Below are positions 54,825 to 62,795 of a stretch of DNA of 64,000 nt, in pieces. A program made the position numbers and the translations under genes. How positions within the stretch are numbered: the stretch's first letter is position 1; each line of letters opens with the position of its first letter. Origin of the DNA: Flavobacteriales bacterium UBA4422 (lineage in GTDB: Bacteria > Bacteroidota > Bacteroidia > Flavobacteriales_G > Salibacteraceae); the NCBI GenBank assembly GCA_002389645.1, contig DGQE01000031.1, positions 204,150-268,149 on the forward strand. Direction: 5' to 3'. The notes beneath the pieces were generated by a model. It did no database searches and was not told the DNA's origin. It worked only from the letters and a program-made list of their open reading frames with translations.

Positions 54825-56132
54825 ATGAATCGCCTCATTTTTCTATCTTTCTTCTTAGTATTTAGTTTAAATACAATTGCCCAGGAAGACAATAATTTCA
54901 ATAAAGCCAAGCTTCATTTGGCAAATCATAAGTTAAGTCAGGCTATTCCGATCCTTGAGAGATTATGGGCTAAGGATCCAGCAAATGCCAATTTAAACTA
55001 CTTGTTGGGGCTGTGCTATGTAAAGGAAGATTTGCAGATCCCTAAATCGGTTGAACTACTTGAAACAGCGTCTAGCATTTACACTACCGAATATGAGTCC
55101 GGATCGAAAACAGAAAGAAGAGCACCCGAGTATGTGTATTACTATATGACAATTGCTTATTCTAAAAATGGCCAATGTGAAGAGGCATTAAGGTCGTTGA
55201 ATAAGTTTTACCAAGTATATACCTACAATGATGAGTACTACTTGGTTGATGGCCAAAAGTGGGTTAGAGAATGCAACCTCGAACGCAAGGAAGAAGAAGA
55301 AAAGCCAGAAGATGAATTGGCAGACGAAACCTCTACTGATGCTTCAGATCCTGAAAATGAGGTTTTAGCGCCATCCCCAGCATTAAGTAAAGAACAAGAA
55401 GCAAGTCTTGAGATTGCGGCAGAGATCAAAACAGAACGAACAGAACCACAAATCAAGGAGCGTTTGATTCCATTTGATGATTGGGATGAATTAAGAACAC
55501 GTGAGGTGAATTTCACCACTATGACTTCTCAGTACGGTATACAAATAGCAGCGTTGATAGATTTAAAACCAACAAGAGACTTTGAGAATGTGAAAAATGT
55601 TGAGGTTTATGTGGATGAGAATGGAATTTTCAGATATGTCATTGGACGATTCCCTTACAAAAAGCAAGCAGAATCGCTTTTGGCGAAGATTAGGGAAAGA
55701 GGCTATGCAGATGCTTTTATTGTGGATGTGAATAGACCGAAATATGAGCAGGAAGTTCTAGGTGTTGGTGCTGAAAACATTAACTGGCATATTCAAGGTT
55801 CAGTAGATTTTAGAGTTCAAGTAGGGGCATTCAGAACTATTGTGTCTAGTTCGGTTGCGGATAAATATCTAGAGGTTGATGGAATCAAAGAGAATCAGCA
55901 AAATGATTTGGTAGTTCTTACAGTAGGCAACTTTGCTCAATATGATCAAGCAGCAGCTTATCGCGAAGAGCTAAAGTCAATTGGCATTGAAGATGCGTTT
56001 GTAGTGGCTTTTAACTTGGGAAACAAAATCCCTCTGAAAGAAGCTAAAGAGTTCGCAACGAAGAATGAGGTAAAGCAAAATGATTCGCTTAAGGAAGCTG
56101 GAGCCAAAAAAAAGGCTAGAGCTGATTTTTAA
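54825..56132 (+). CDS. Envelope protein with TPR-like repeats and two SPOR domains
   Basis: This 435-residue exported protein has a signal peptide (FFLVFSLNTIAQ), then TPR-like repeats (about 25-135: AIPILERLWAKDPANANLNYLLG, EEALRSLNKFYQV). A highly acidic linker follows (EEEEKPEDELADETSTD). Two SPOR-like domains end it: about 225-300 (YGIQIAALIDLKPTRDF, FRYVIGRFPYKKQAES) and about 315-395 (FRVQVGAFRTIVSSSV, VVLTVGNFAQYDQAAAY). SPOR domains bind denuded peptidoglycan at division sites. A basic tail closes it (KEAGAKKKARADF). A terminator follows at 56253-56281. Confidence 0.85.
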   Translation: MNRLIFLSFFLVFSLNTIAQEDNNFNKAKLHLANHKLSQAIPILERLWAKDPANANLNYLLGLCYVKEDLQIPKSVELLETASSIYTTEYESGSKTERRAPEYVYYYMTIAYSKNGQCEEALRSLNKFYQVYTYNDEYYLVDGQKWVRECNLERKEEEEKPEDELADETSTDASDPENEVLAPSPALSKEQEASLEIAAEIKTERTEPQIKERLIPFDDWDELRTREVNFTTMTSQYGIQIAALIDLKPTRDFENVKNVEVYVDENGIFRYVIGRFPYKKQAESLLAKIRERGYADAFIVDVNRPKYEQEVLGVGAENINWHIQGSVDFRVQVGAFRTIVSSSVADKYLEVDGIKENQQNDLVVLTVGNFAQYDQAAAYREELKSIGIEDAFVVAFNLGNKIPLKEAKEFATKNEVKQNDSLKEAGAKKKARADF

Positions 56133-56252
56133 TTAGGTGCCGTTTTCTACTTCATACCTGCCGCTTGTTGATTATAAGAGTGTCCATCAACGATTCTTTA
56201 ATACTATTGATCATGCTTTCACGCCAAAGAAAGTTGATTTAGGTAAATTGAT

Positions 56253-56281
56253 AAAAAGCTCAACAGTTGTTGGGCTTTTTT
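56253..56281 (+). terminator. Intrinsic terminator after the SPOR-domain gene
   Basis: Bases 56253-56264 pair with 56269-56280 (12 base pairs, one wobble) around a 4-base loop, and run into six T at 56276-56281. It sits just before the candidate promoter of the next gene, so the two genes are separate transcripts. Confidence 0.85.
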
Positions 56282-56292
56282 CATGCAATAAA

Positions 56293-56324
56293 TTGAGGCG
56301 GACTATTTCGGATGGCTACTTTTG
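56293..56324 (+). promoter_or_regulatory. Candidate promoter of the 885-residue envelope protein gene
   Basis: TTG at 56293-56295, 21 bases, then TACTTTTG at 56317-56324 is a full match to the Bacteroidota pattern. The ATG at 56312 lies within it and so cannot be the start if this promoter is used; the TTG at 56360 lies about 30 bases after the expected transcription start. Confidence 0.65.
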
Positions 56325-56359
56325 TCTTCTCTAATTATAGAACCTATACACCCAGTCTT

Positions 56360-59017
56360 TTGAATAAATATTTTCTACTGAATTTTGGTTTTTTGCTCAT
56401 TTCATATGCTAGCTACAGCCAGTTTAACGAAAGTGACTATGATCAACCCGCGGTGCCATTTGATGTTTTTAATGATGGATCCGCTAACTTTAATCCAATA
56501 GTCGGAGACAACGGCACGTTTTTGTGGTTTACGAGAACTGGGCATGATCATAATACAGGTGGGGCATTAGATCAAGATATTTGGTTCAGCCAATTTGACA
56601 ATGGAAAATGGAGTGAACCCTCCAATAAGTTTGAAGGTTTGAACTCCAAAAAGAATGATTTAATCATTGGTCAATCTGAGAACACAACCATCTACCTTCT
56701 GCGATACAATAAGACTAAGGTAGACGACTTGACCACCATTGAAGCCTATAAGAAGGTTGGTGATACCTATAAGCACGATCATTTTTTAATGCTGCCTGAA
56801 ATTAATATTTCGGGATCCTATTTTGGTTTTTACGTGGCTCGAGATGAGTCCTTTGTTATTATCTCAATGAATGCTGAGTCTAGTTTCGGAAAAGAGGATT
56901 TGTATATAAGTTTGAAGACGGAAGATGGATGGTCTAATCCATTGAATATGGGAGCACGTATAAATACCAGTGGATTTGAAATGTCTCCTTTTGTTTCGAA
57001 AGATAAAAAGCACCTGTACTTTTCAAGTGAGAGACATCGCAGCATAGGAAAAGGTGACATTTTTATGTCTGAACGCTTAGATGATTCATGGCAATCGTGG
57101 TCAAAACCAGTAAACCTTGGATCTCATGTAAATAGCGAAGGTTTTGAAGCCTATTTTTCATTGAATGAGAAACTCAATGAGGCATATTTCTTTTCGGATT
57201 CAAAAAATTCTAATGGCAGACTGTACAGTATATCCTATAAGCTTGATCCGAAAGTTTTAAGGCTTAATGCCCATCGTTCGGCTACAGGTTTCGTTAAGTT
57301 AGATGCACTACCAGCAATGAGTGTTAAATTGAACTTACTCGATGAAAATGATCAAGTCGTTCAATCGGTCACGACTACCGAGGATGGTTATTTCAATCTG
57401 CAATCATTTTTACCAGATAAGAATTACAAGATTGCTATTGATGAGAATGAGAGGAGTCAATTAGGAAATGCTGAAATATTCCTGGCGAATGACTTAGGCG
57501 AGCAAATGGTTTTTATGAATGAAGAGAAGCTCGGGATATTTGGTTTTAAAGTGCTTTCAGGAAAGAAGATCGAAGAGTTTGAGGCTTATGAACAATTGGC
57601 AAAAGAGGGTAAAGTAGTAGATAGAGAAACTACTATTTCTGGAAAAGTGACAAGTCATGGAACACTAACTGAAAAGTTGAAATTAAATATCGTTGATCAG
57701 GACAATAAAGTTCTTCAATCAATTGAAACGGATGATAAAGGTTATTTCAGCTTCAGCACTGATGCTCGCGAGAAGAGTTATTTTTTGAGCCTTGGTAAAG
57801 ATGTGTCTGGACTGGTTGATGTCTATGAAGTTTACTTGACCAACGAGAATCCAGATGAGGACATTGTTGTTACTAAGACAGGAAAGCATCTTTTTGAATT
57901 TACTTCTTTGTTGAATTCTGGAAATAGCCCAATTCGTTTGCTAAACGAAAAGGATGTCGCAATGCCCGACCACCTTTTTGAGGAGCACGCTTTGAGCGAG
58001 CTTCAAAGTGATCAATTATCTGGGTTTTTAATTAGAGATGCCCTTCCTATAATCAATGTAGAGATTTCTTTATTAAACGAAAATGATGAGGTGATGTTGT
58101 CGTCTAAAACCGACTCCAAAGGCCAGTTCACATTTGATGCGGAATTGTTGGAAGGTGACTACACACTTCAACTTTCAGCCGATCAGCAAATTGATTTAAA
58201 GGGTAGTGAGATTTTTTTAGCTAAGAATCCAGATGATGTATTGTTCTATATGAATGATGATCGAGCTGGAGTGTTCGCCTTTAGAAAACTGGTGAGAAAC
58301 AAGCCTATAACACTTTATTCGCTTAGAACGCAAGCTGAATCAGGTGTGTTAGTTGCGGAGAGCTCTGCGTCATTAAAAGGTAAGTTTCAGTACAAGAAGC
58401 TGCCTAAGTCTGGTGTTATGCTCACATTGCTAGACTCAGATGAAAATATCATTCAAAAAACTTTAGTCGAAAAGGATGGAAGCTTTGAGTTCAAGGACTA
58501 CATTCCGGAAAAAAGTTATTTCATCTCAGCTCAGTCAGAAGGGCTTTCTGATATCTATGAAATCTATATTTCAGGACAACAAAAGAATGTTCTTGTTAAT
58601 AGAACAGACAAGACAGTTTTTTCATTTAAAATTCTGCCAACCCAAGATGTCGTGTTGAATGAGTCTCGCGTTCAGGAAACTCAGCTAGTTTCTAATCGGC
58701 CTCAATTTCTGATTGATAATGTTGACATAGGATTAGATTTACAGGATATCTATGATTTTGATATTAAGCTGATCGAGAAGAGAAATTTTACAAGCTTAAA
58801 TAAAGCACTAGAAAATGGTCTTCTAGGAAAGAGAGTTATTATTAGAGCTTTTGACGCAGTAGATTCTGAATCTTCTGAGATTCAACTTACCACGCTCTCT
58901 TCAAAAGATATTCAACCAATAATGACTTATTTAGTTGAACAGGGCATTTCAAAGACTTCTATTCGAACAGTAAAGTCTACAAGTGATCAAGTGCTAATCA
59001 TTATTAACGATAAATAA
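56360..59017 (+). CDS. Envelope protein: PD40 propeller, four duplicated domains, degenerate OmpA-like end
   Basis: From the TTG at 56360 this 885-residue protein starts with MNKYFLLNFGFLLISYASYSQ minus its last residue, a textbook signal peptide; the ATG at 56312 is upstream of it and inside the promoter. About residues 25-295 are PD40/WD40-like blades (EDLYISLKTEDGWSNPLNMG, FSSERHRSIGKGDIFMSE). About 300-765 are four related beta domains in A-B-A-B order (57286-58640). The last 95 residues resemble an OmpA peptidoglycan-binding domain (LSSKDIQPIMTYLVEQGI), but the usual Asp and Arg that hold diaminopimelate are not seen. Related proteins join T9SS or PorE-like complexes; the role here is unknown. 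Confidence 0.82.
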   Translation: MNKYFLLNFGFLLISYASYSQFNESDYDQPAVPFDVFNDGSANFNPIVGDNGTFLWFTRTGHDHNTGGALDQDIWFSQFDNGKWSEPSNKFEGLNSKKNDLIIGQSENTTIYLLRYNKTKVDDLTTIEAYKKVGDTYKHDHFLMLPEINISGSYFGFYVARDESFVIISMNAESSFGKEDLYISLKTEDGWSNPLNMGARINTSGFEMSPFVSKDKKHLYFSSERHRSIGKGDIFMSERLDDSWQSWSKPVNLGSHVNSEGFEAYFSLNEKLNEAYFFSDSKNSNGRLYSISYKLDPKVLRLNAHRSATGFVKLDALPAMSVKLNLLDENDQVVQSVTTTEDGYFNLQSFLPDKNYKIAIDENERSQLGNAEIFLANDLGEQMVFMNEEKLGIFGFKVLSGKKIEEFEAYEQLAKEGKVVDRETTISGKVTSHGTLTEKLKLNIVDQDNKVLQSIETDDKGYFSFSTDAREKSYFLSLGKDVSGLVDVYEVYLTNENPDEDIVVTKTGKHLFEFTSLLNSGNSPIRLLNEKDVAMPDHLFEEHALSELQSDQLSGFLIRDALPIINVEISLLNENDEVMLSSKTDSKGQFTFDAELLEGDYTLQLSADQQIDLKGSEIFLAKNPDDVLFYMNDDRAGVFAFRKLVRNKPITLYSLRTQAESGVLVAESSASLKGKFQYKKLPKSGVMLTLLDSDENIIQKTLVEKDGSFEFKDYIPEKSYFISAQSEGLSDIYEIYISGQQKNVLVNRTDKTVFSFKILPTQDVVLNESRVQETQLVSNRPQFLIDNVDIGLDLQDIYDFDIKLIEKRNFTSLNKALENGLLGKRVIIRAFDAVDSESSEIQLTTLSSKDIQPIMTYLVEQGISKTSIRTVKSTSDQVLIIINDK
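57286..58640 (+). repeat. Two-unit (A-B-A-B) tandem duplication inside the envelope protein gene
   Basis: At protein level, four beta domains of about 100-120 residues repeat. A1 (about 57286-57560) and A2 (about 58011-58300) share LLxENDxV, G-EIFLA and a final Y/FMNxxxxGxFxF. B1 (about 57634-57915) and B2 (about 58370-58640) share LLDSDEN/IVDQDN, a DVYEVYL/DIYEIYI segment and xFxFxxL. A is more like A, and B more like B, so a two-domain unit was copied. Limits are approximate and the DNA has diverged. Confidence 0.7.
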
Positions 59018-59048
59018 AAAAGGCCGATTAGAATTCTAATCAGCCTTT
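59017..59048. terminator. Bidirectional terminator between convergent genes
   Basis: GATTAGAATTCTAATC at 59025-59040 is a perfect palindrome, extended outward past one C/A mismatch by GGC/GCC and A/T flanks. The T tract is six bases on the minus strand and four on the plus strand. It lies between the end of the envelope protein gene (59017) and the M4 peptidase gene (59067) and can serve both. Confidence 0.85.
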
Positions 59049-59066
59049 TATTAAGTGCTTTTGGTC

Positions 59067-62000
59067 TTATTGAATAATCAATCTTTTCACTAAGTTATTT
59101 CCGTTTTCAGCTTTTAGTTCAACCAAATAAACTCCTTGACTCAGTAATGAGCAATCAATACTAGCCTTTGAGTCACTGTGTTCCACGGAGCTTTGAGTAA
59201 TCAATTGTCCTTTCAGGTCATACGTGGAAATGAGATTAACTGCCAAACCTTCAGACCATGAGGCGGTCACAATGTCACTAGTTGGATTTGGATATAGATC
59301 GAAATTTAAGTTAATACCTATTTCGTCAACACCTAAGCAAATTGCAGTGCTTGCTAAAATCTCTGTTCTATCGCTTACACAATATTCTTGAACTTCCCAA
59401 TCATAGAAGAAGTAATATTCACTTAATCCATTTCCGCCACCGCTTTGATAAATACTAACTAAACCCGGTATTTCGTAAGGGAAATCTACTCCGCTGGTAT
59501 TATAATAAAGGTCGAAAACAGAGCTACTTGGAGCTAAGTAAAGGCGGTAACCATTTCCTGCAGGAATGCTAATGTCTAATACTACTTCGCGGTAATTACC
59601 TTGAGTTACATTAACTGTACTAGTTCCCACAGTTTGACCTGAACCGTTTGTAACAACAAAGGTTCTTTCACCAGATGATATAGCATAGACCCTAATGCTA
59701 TGTAGCACGAAATCATTTTCAGCATTAAAAAATAGCGGAGTAGTATTTGGGTTTTGAGCGATCTCAAAAGAACCAATTAAATTATTGGGAGCTCCAATGT
59801 TTTGAGAACTACCTGGGACTATTGATTCTACATAGTATGGAGTGGTTGTCTGTATGGCTGAAGTAGTAAAGTTATTCCCTTGGTAAAGTGAATTTCCTCC
59901 AGTGGGTGCATTATACCATTTATGGAATCCATCACTGCTTGCTGATAAAGTTGCGTTTTCTCCAGGGCATACATGCACGGTATTGCCTGTAGGAGCATCT
60001 GGGCGATTCACAACAATATAACTTGTTTTTACTTCAGTGTTGTTTCCAAATTGATTCGAAGCAATTAAAGTGATTTCATAAGAACCATTGGAAGTGTAAT
60101 AATGAGTAGGATTTTGATCTGTTGAAGTTCCTCCATCACCAAAGTCCCAAGACCAAGAGGTGGCTCCATTAAATGATTGATCGTAAAATGACACAAAACC
60201 ATTACATGTTTCTTGCACACTAGCTGAGAAGTCTGCTTCGGGTTCTTCCGAAATAGGGTTGCATTCCCAATCAACCCTAAAACCAGGTTCAGTTACCGAT
60301 CCATTTGTAAAAAATTTTAGCGTCACCACTCCGCTTTGTGAGGTTAGTGAAGCAGGAGGTGGATTTGAACCACAGTACTTTCCTATTAAAGGAGAGTTGG
60401 TATTCGGACCATCATAGACCTCCAAATAGTCAGTGGTGCATGTAGAACCACCATTTTGTAATTCAAAAGAGACGAACTCTAAACTTATGCTACCGGTGTT
60501 AACAGGAGCAATAACAAATGTTGAATTGGTGGCGTTTGAATAATCATTCAGTGGACCTCCATTATCAAATAGAACTCCTGAACATTCAGTTTCTGTTATT
60601 GAACCATTGGAAGGAATCGTAAATTCACATGGTGCGCCAGGTCCAACTTGAATGTACGCAGCTTGGTCAAAGGTATCTACACCACAAGAGGATGTAACGA
60701 TTAGGCTCACATCATAATTCCCGACTGCAGTATAAGTATGAGTTGGAGCAAATTGAGTGGATGTTGATCCATCTCCGAAATCCCAGAGATATGTGGCTCC
60801 ATTAAAGCTTAGGTTAGCAAATGTCACTGTGTGTGGAACTACGCATGAAGCGACTGTATTAGAGCCGAAATCAGCAACCACACCTTCAGGATATGGATCG
60901 CCAATACCTACAGCATGCCAAGCGTTAGCGGTATTAATAACCTGTGGGCTGCACTGGCCAAATAGATCCAATGCAGATTCAAGGGCATAATATCTTGCGT
61001 CAAAATATTGGCTAGAAGGAGTGAGATAAACTGTATTATTTCTAAAAGCAATTGCACCTGCGTCTTGAAGTCCAATGCCATTGACACTAAAGTTATCACC
61101 ATTATCGTTAGTGCCTGTTTCACCCACAACTAATAAATAATACCAAAAATTCTGGACGCCACTATTAATGTGAACTCCTCCGTTATCAAAAGAGCCTGGA
61201 GCGGTAGATGTCCAATTTGTTCCTAGATATGTGTCTGGATCTCCTTCGGCATTTGGATTAGCCATATTTCGAATAATGAAACCTAAATCTTCTCCCATTA
61301 ACCAATCACCATTTCCAAACCCTAATGCGTCAAATTCAACAGAAGCACCGAAAATGTCAGAAAAACTCTCATTTAACGCTCCAGATTCTCCTTGGTAGAT
61401 AAGGTTTGATGTGAAGTTTGTTAATCCATGAGTTACTTCATGACCTGCTATATCCAAGGCTGTGAATGGAGCATTTCCCCCAGGGCCATCGCCATAGGTC
61501 ATCCTTTGACCATCCCAAAAAGCATTTGCGAAGTTTACACCATAGTGCACATAGCTTCTAAGAGTAAAACCATTGTCATCGATACTATTTCTGCCAAAGT
61601 TGTTGAAGAAATAATCGTAGGTCATTTCTGTTCCCCAATATGCGTCAGTGCCAAAAATCTCTACTGATGTTGATGTCCAATTGTTGTCATTGTCAAAAAT
61701 GTCAGTAGCAGCTCCATAGTTAGTGCCATTATTTAGACTAAACGTTTCAATACCATTTCCTCTCCCTGATTCCCGAAGACGAAAATTAGTGCCTGTATAA
61801 TCAGTTATAATAGTTTGAGTTCCGCTGTAACCCGTATTCGCTGACCCCGTGCTATCAGCATGATGAATAAGGTCATTCTCAAAAACTACGTTTCCACTGA
61901 TGGCATCCACATAGATTTCTCTTCGAGATAGTGGCGTTTGAGCGTAAATATTAAACTTCCAAGCTAAATGCAGGTCAACCACAGTTAAACTAGCATCTTG

Positions 62001-62567
62001 GTTTATTATCTCAAGCTCTCCTTGAGGATAATATGTTGCCGATGGATTACTCTCCTCCATTTTGAGCAATGCTTCCTCTGCTTCTAATTCCCATTTGTAG
62101 AGGTCTGCGTCAACTATATTTAATGCTGTTTGCAGTGCTTGCGCTTCGGAAATGGATGGACTTAAATTTGGGTTTTTGTCGAATAACTCTCCATTCATGC
62201 TTACCACTTCCCCGTTTAGTGCGTGTACCAACCAGATGCCCATAGTTAAAGGAGTGCCATTAAACTTTTGCTGGTATCGGTAATGAGTCATTCCTAATTT
62301 ATCAGTTTCCTCTCCGATCAAATCAAAATCAACATTGGAGATATCTGACAAGAATTTATTGTTCATCCAAGTTTGCCAGCTGTTGAAAGCAATTCTTTCG
62401 GATTCGTAAAATTTAATGTGGGCTGGAATATTACTAAAGTCTTTAAGTCTGACTTTTTCTGCACCCTTCACAGCTTCATATGCCGCTCGGCCAGTAAGAA
62501 TATTATCAGCGTTGGAGTCGAATCCAAACGCTATGGCAAATGCCAAAAGGAGTAACGATTTCTTCAT
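59067..62567 (-). CDS. Secreted M4 (thermolysin-type) metallopeptidase with T9SS type A sorting domain
   Basis: This 1166-residue secreted zinc peptidase has a signal peptide (LLLLAFAIAFGFDSNA), an FTP/PepSY propeptide (about 70-235), and the M4 catalytic domain (about 245-560). Zinc is held by His376 and His380 in GHEVTHG, with Glu377 as the base and Glu400 in GALNESFSD as the third ligand, at thermolysin spacing. The proton-donor region is GGVHINSGVQN. A PKD domain (YLWDFGDGSTS), a CUB-like domain (TTDYLEVYDGPNTNSP), a second PKD domain (SWSWDFGDGGTS) and an Ig-like domain follow. The last 75 residues are a T9SS type A signal (LYPNPTSDIV, GVYLVELKAE). It likely degrades protein outside the cell. 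Confidence 0.96.
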   Translation of the reverse strand: MKKSLLLLAFAIAFGFDSNADNILTGRAAYEAVKGAEKVRLKDFSNIPAHIKFYESERIAFNSWQTWMNNKFLSDISNVDFDLIGEETDKLGMTHYRYQQKFNGTPLTMGIWLVHALNGEVVSMNGELFDKNPNLSPSISEAQALQTALNIVDADLYKWELEAEEALLKMEESNPSATYYPQGELEIINQDASLTVVDLHLAWKFNIYAQTPLSRREIYVDAISGNVVFENDLIHHADSTGSANTGYSGTQTIITDYTGTNFRLRESGRGNGIETFSLNNGTNYGAATDIFDNDNNWTSTSVEIFGTDAYWGTEMTYDYFFNNFGRNSIDDNGFTLRSYVHYGVNFANAFWDGQRMTYGDGPGGNAPFTALDIAGHEVTHGLTNFTSNLIYQGESGALNESFSDIFGASVEFDALGFGNGDWLMGEDLGFIIRNMANPNAEGDPDTYLGTNWTSTAPGSFDNGGVHINSGVQNFWYYLLVVGETGTNDNGDNFSVNGIGLQDAGAIAFRNNTVYLTPSSQYFDARYYALESALDLFGQCSPQVINTANAWHAVGIGDPYPEGVVADFGSNTVASCVVPHTVTFANLSFNGATYLWDFGDGSTSTQFAPTHTYTAVGNYDVSLIVTSSCGVDTFDQAAYIQVGPGAPCEFTIPSNGSITETECSGVLFDNGGPLNDYSNATNSTFVIAPVNTGSISLEFVSFELQNGGSTCTTDYLEVYDGPNTNSPLIGKYCGSNPPPASLTSQSGVVTLKFFTNGSVTEPGFRVDWECNPISEEPEADFSASVQETCNGFVSFYDQSFNGATSWSWDFGDGGTSTDQNPTHYYTSNGSYEITLIASNQFGNNTEVKTSYIVVNRPDAPTGNTVHVCPGENATLSASSDGFHKWYNAPTGGNSLYQGNNFTTSAIQTTTPYYVESIVPGSSQNIGAPNNLIGSFEIAQNPNTTPLFFNAENDFVLHSIRVYAISSGERTFVVTNGSGQTVGTSTVNVTQGNYREVVLDISIPAGNGYRLYLAPSSSVFDLYYNTSGVDFPYEIPGLVSIYQSGGGNGLSEYYFFYDWEVQEYCVSDRTEILASTAICLGVDEIGINLNFDLYPNPTSDIVTASWSEGLAVNLISTYDLKGQLITQSSVEHSDSKASIDCSLLSQGVYLVELKAENGNNLVKRLIIQ

Positions 62568-62587
62568 GAAAGTTTAATTAGGTTCTT

Positions 62588-62595
62588 CAAATATA
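62588..62595 (-). promoter_or_regulatory. Candidate -7 element of the M4 peptidase gene
   Basis: On the minus strand TATATTTG matches TAnnTTTG fully, 20 bases before the ATG at 62567. No TTG is present at the expected -33 distance. Confidence 0.5.
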
Positions 62596-62795
62596 ACTTT
62601 CAGACGATGCGAAAGTTCATTTGTTAGGAACCTTGTTAAACAAGATTTGGCACTTCTTGGAAGCTAACCTTGTCATATTGACAGATATTAATCGCTGGCA
62701 TAAGCTTTGACTTATGATTATTTTGATGAACGGTAGAGATAATTCTACCAAGAAAAGATTTAGATAGAATAAAGAGAAACTAAAATTGGAAAGCT

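Noticed and set aside
56137..56334. Open frame of 65 codons between the SPOR gene and the envelope protein gene
   Set aside because: It runs across a clear terminator (56253-56281) and the next promoter, and its product has no family features.
62633..62709. Heat-shock or sigma70-type control of htpG (TTGTT-A-AACAA palindrome; TTGACA-N17-TAAGCT)
   Set aside because: Neither is a known Bacteroidota heat-shock element, the palindrome is short, and there is no CIRCE-like repeat; kept only as a remark in the htpG entry.
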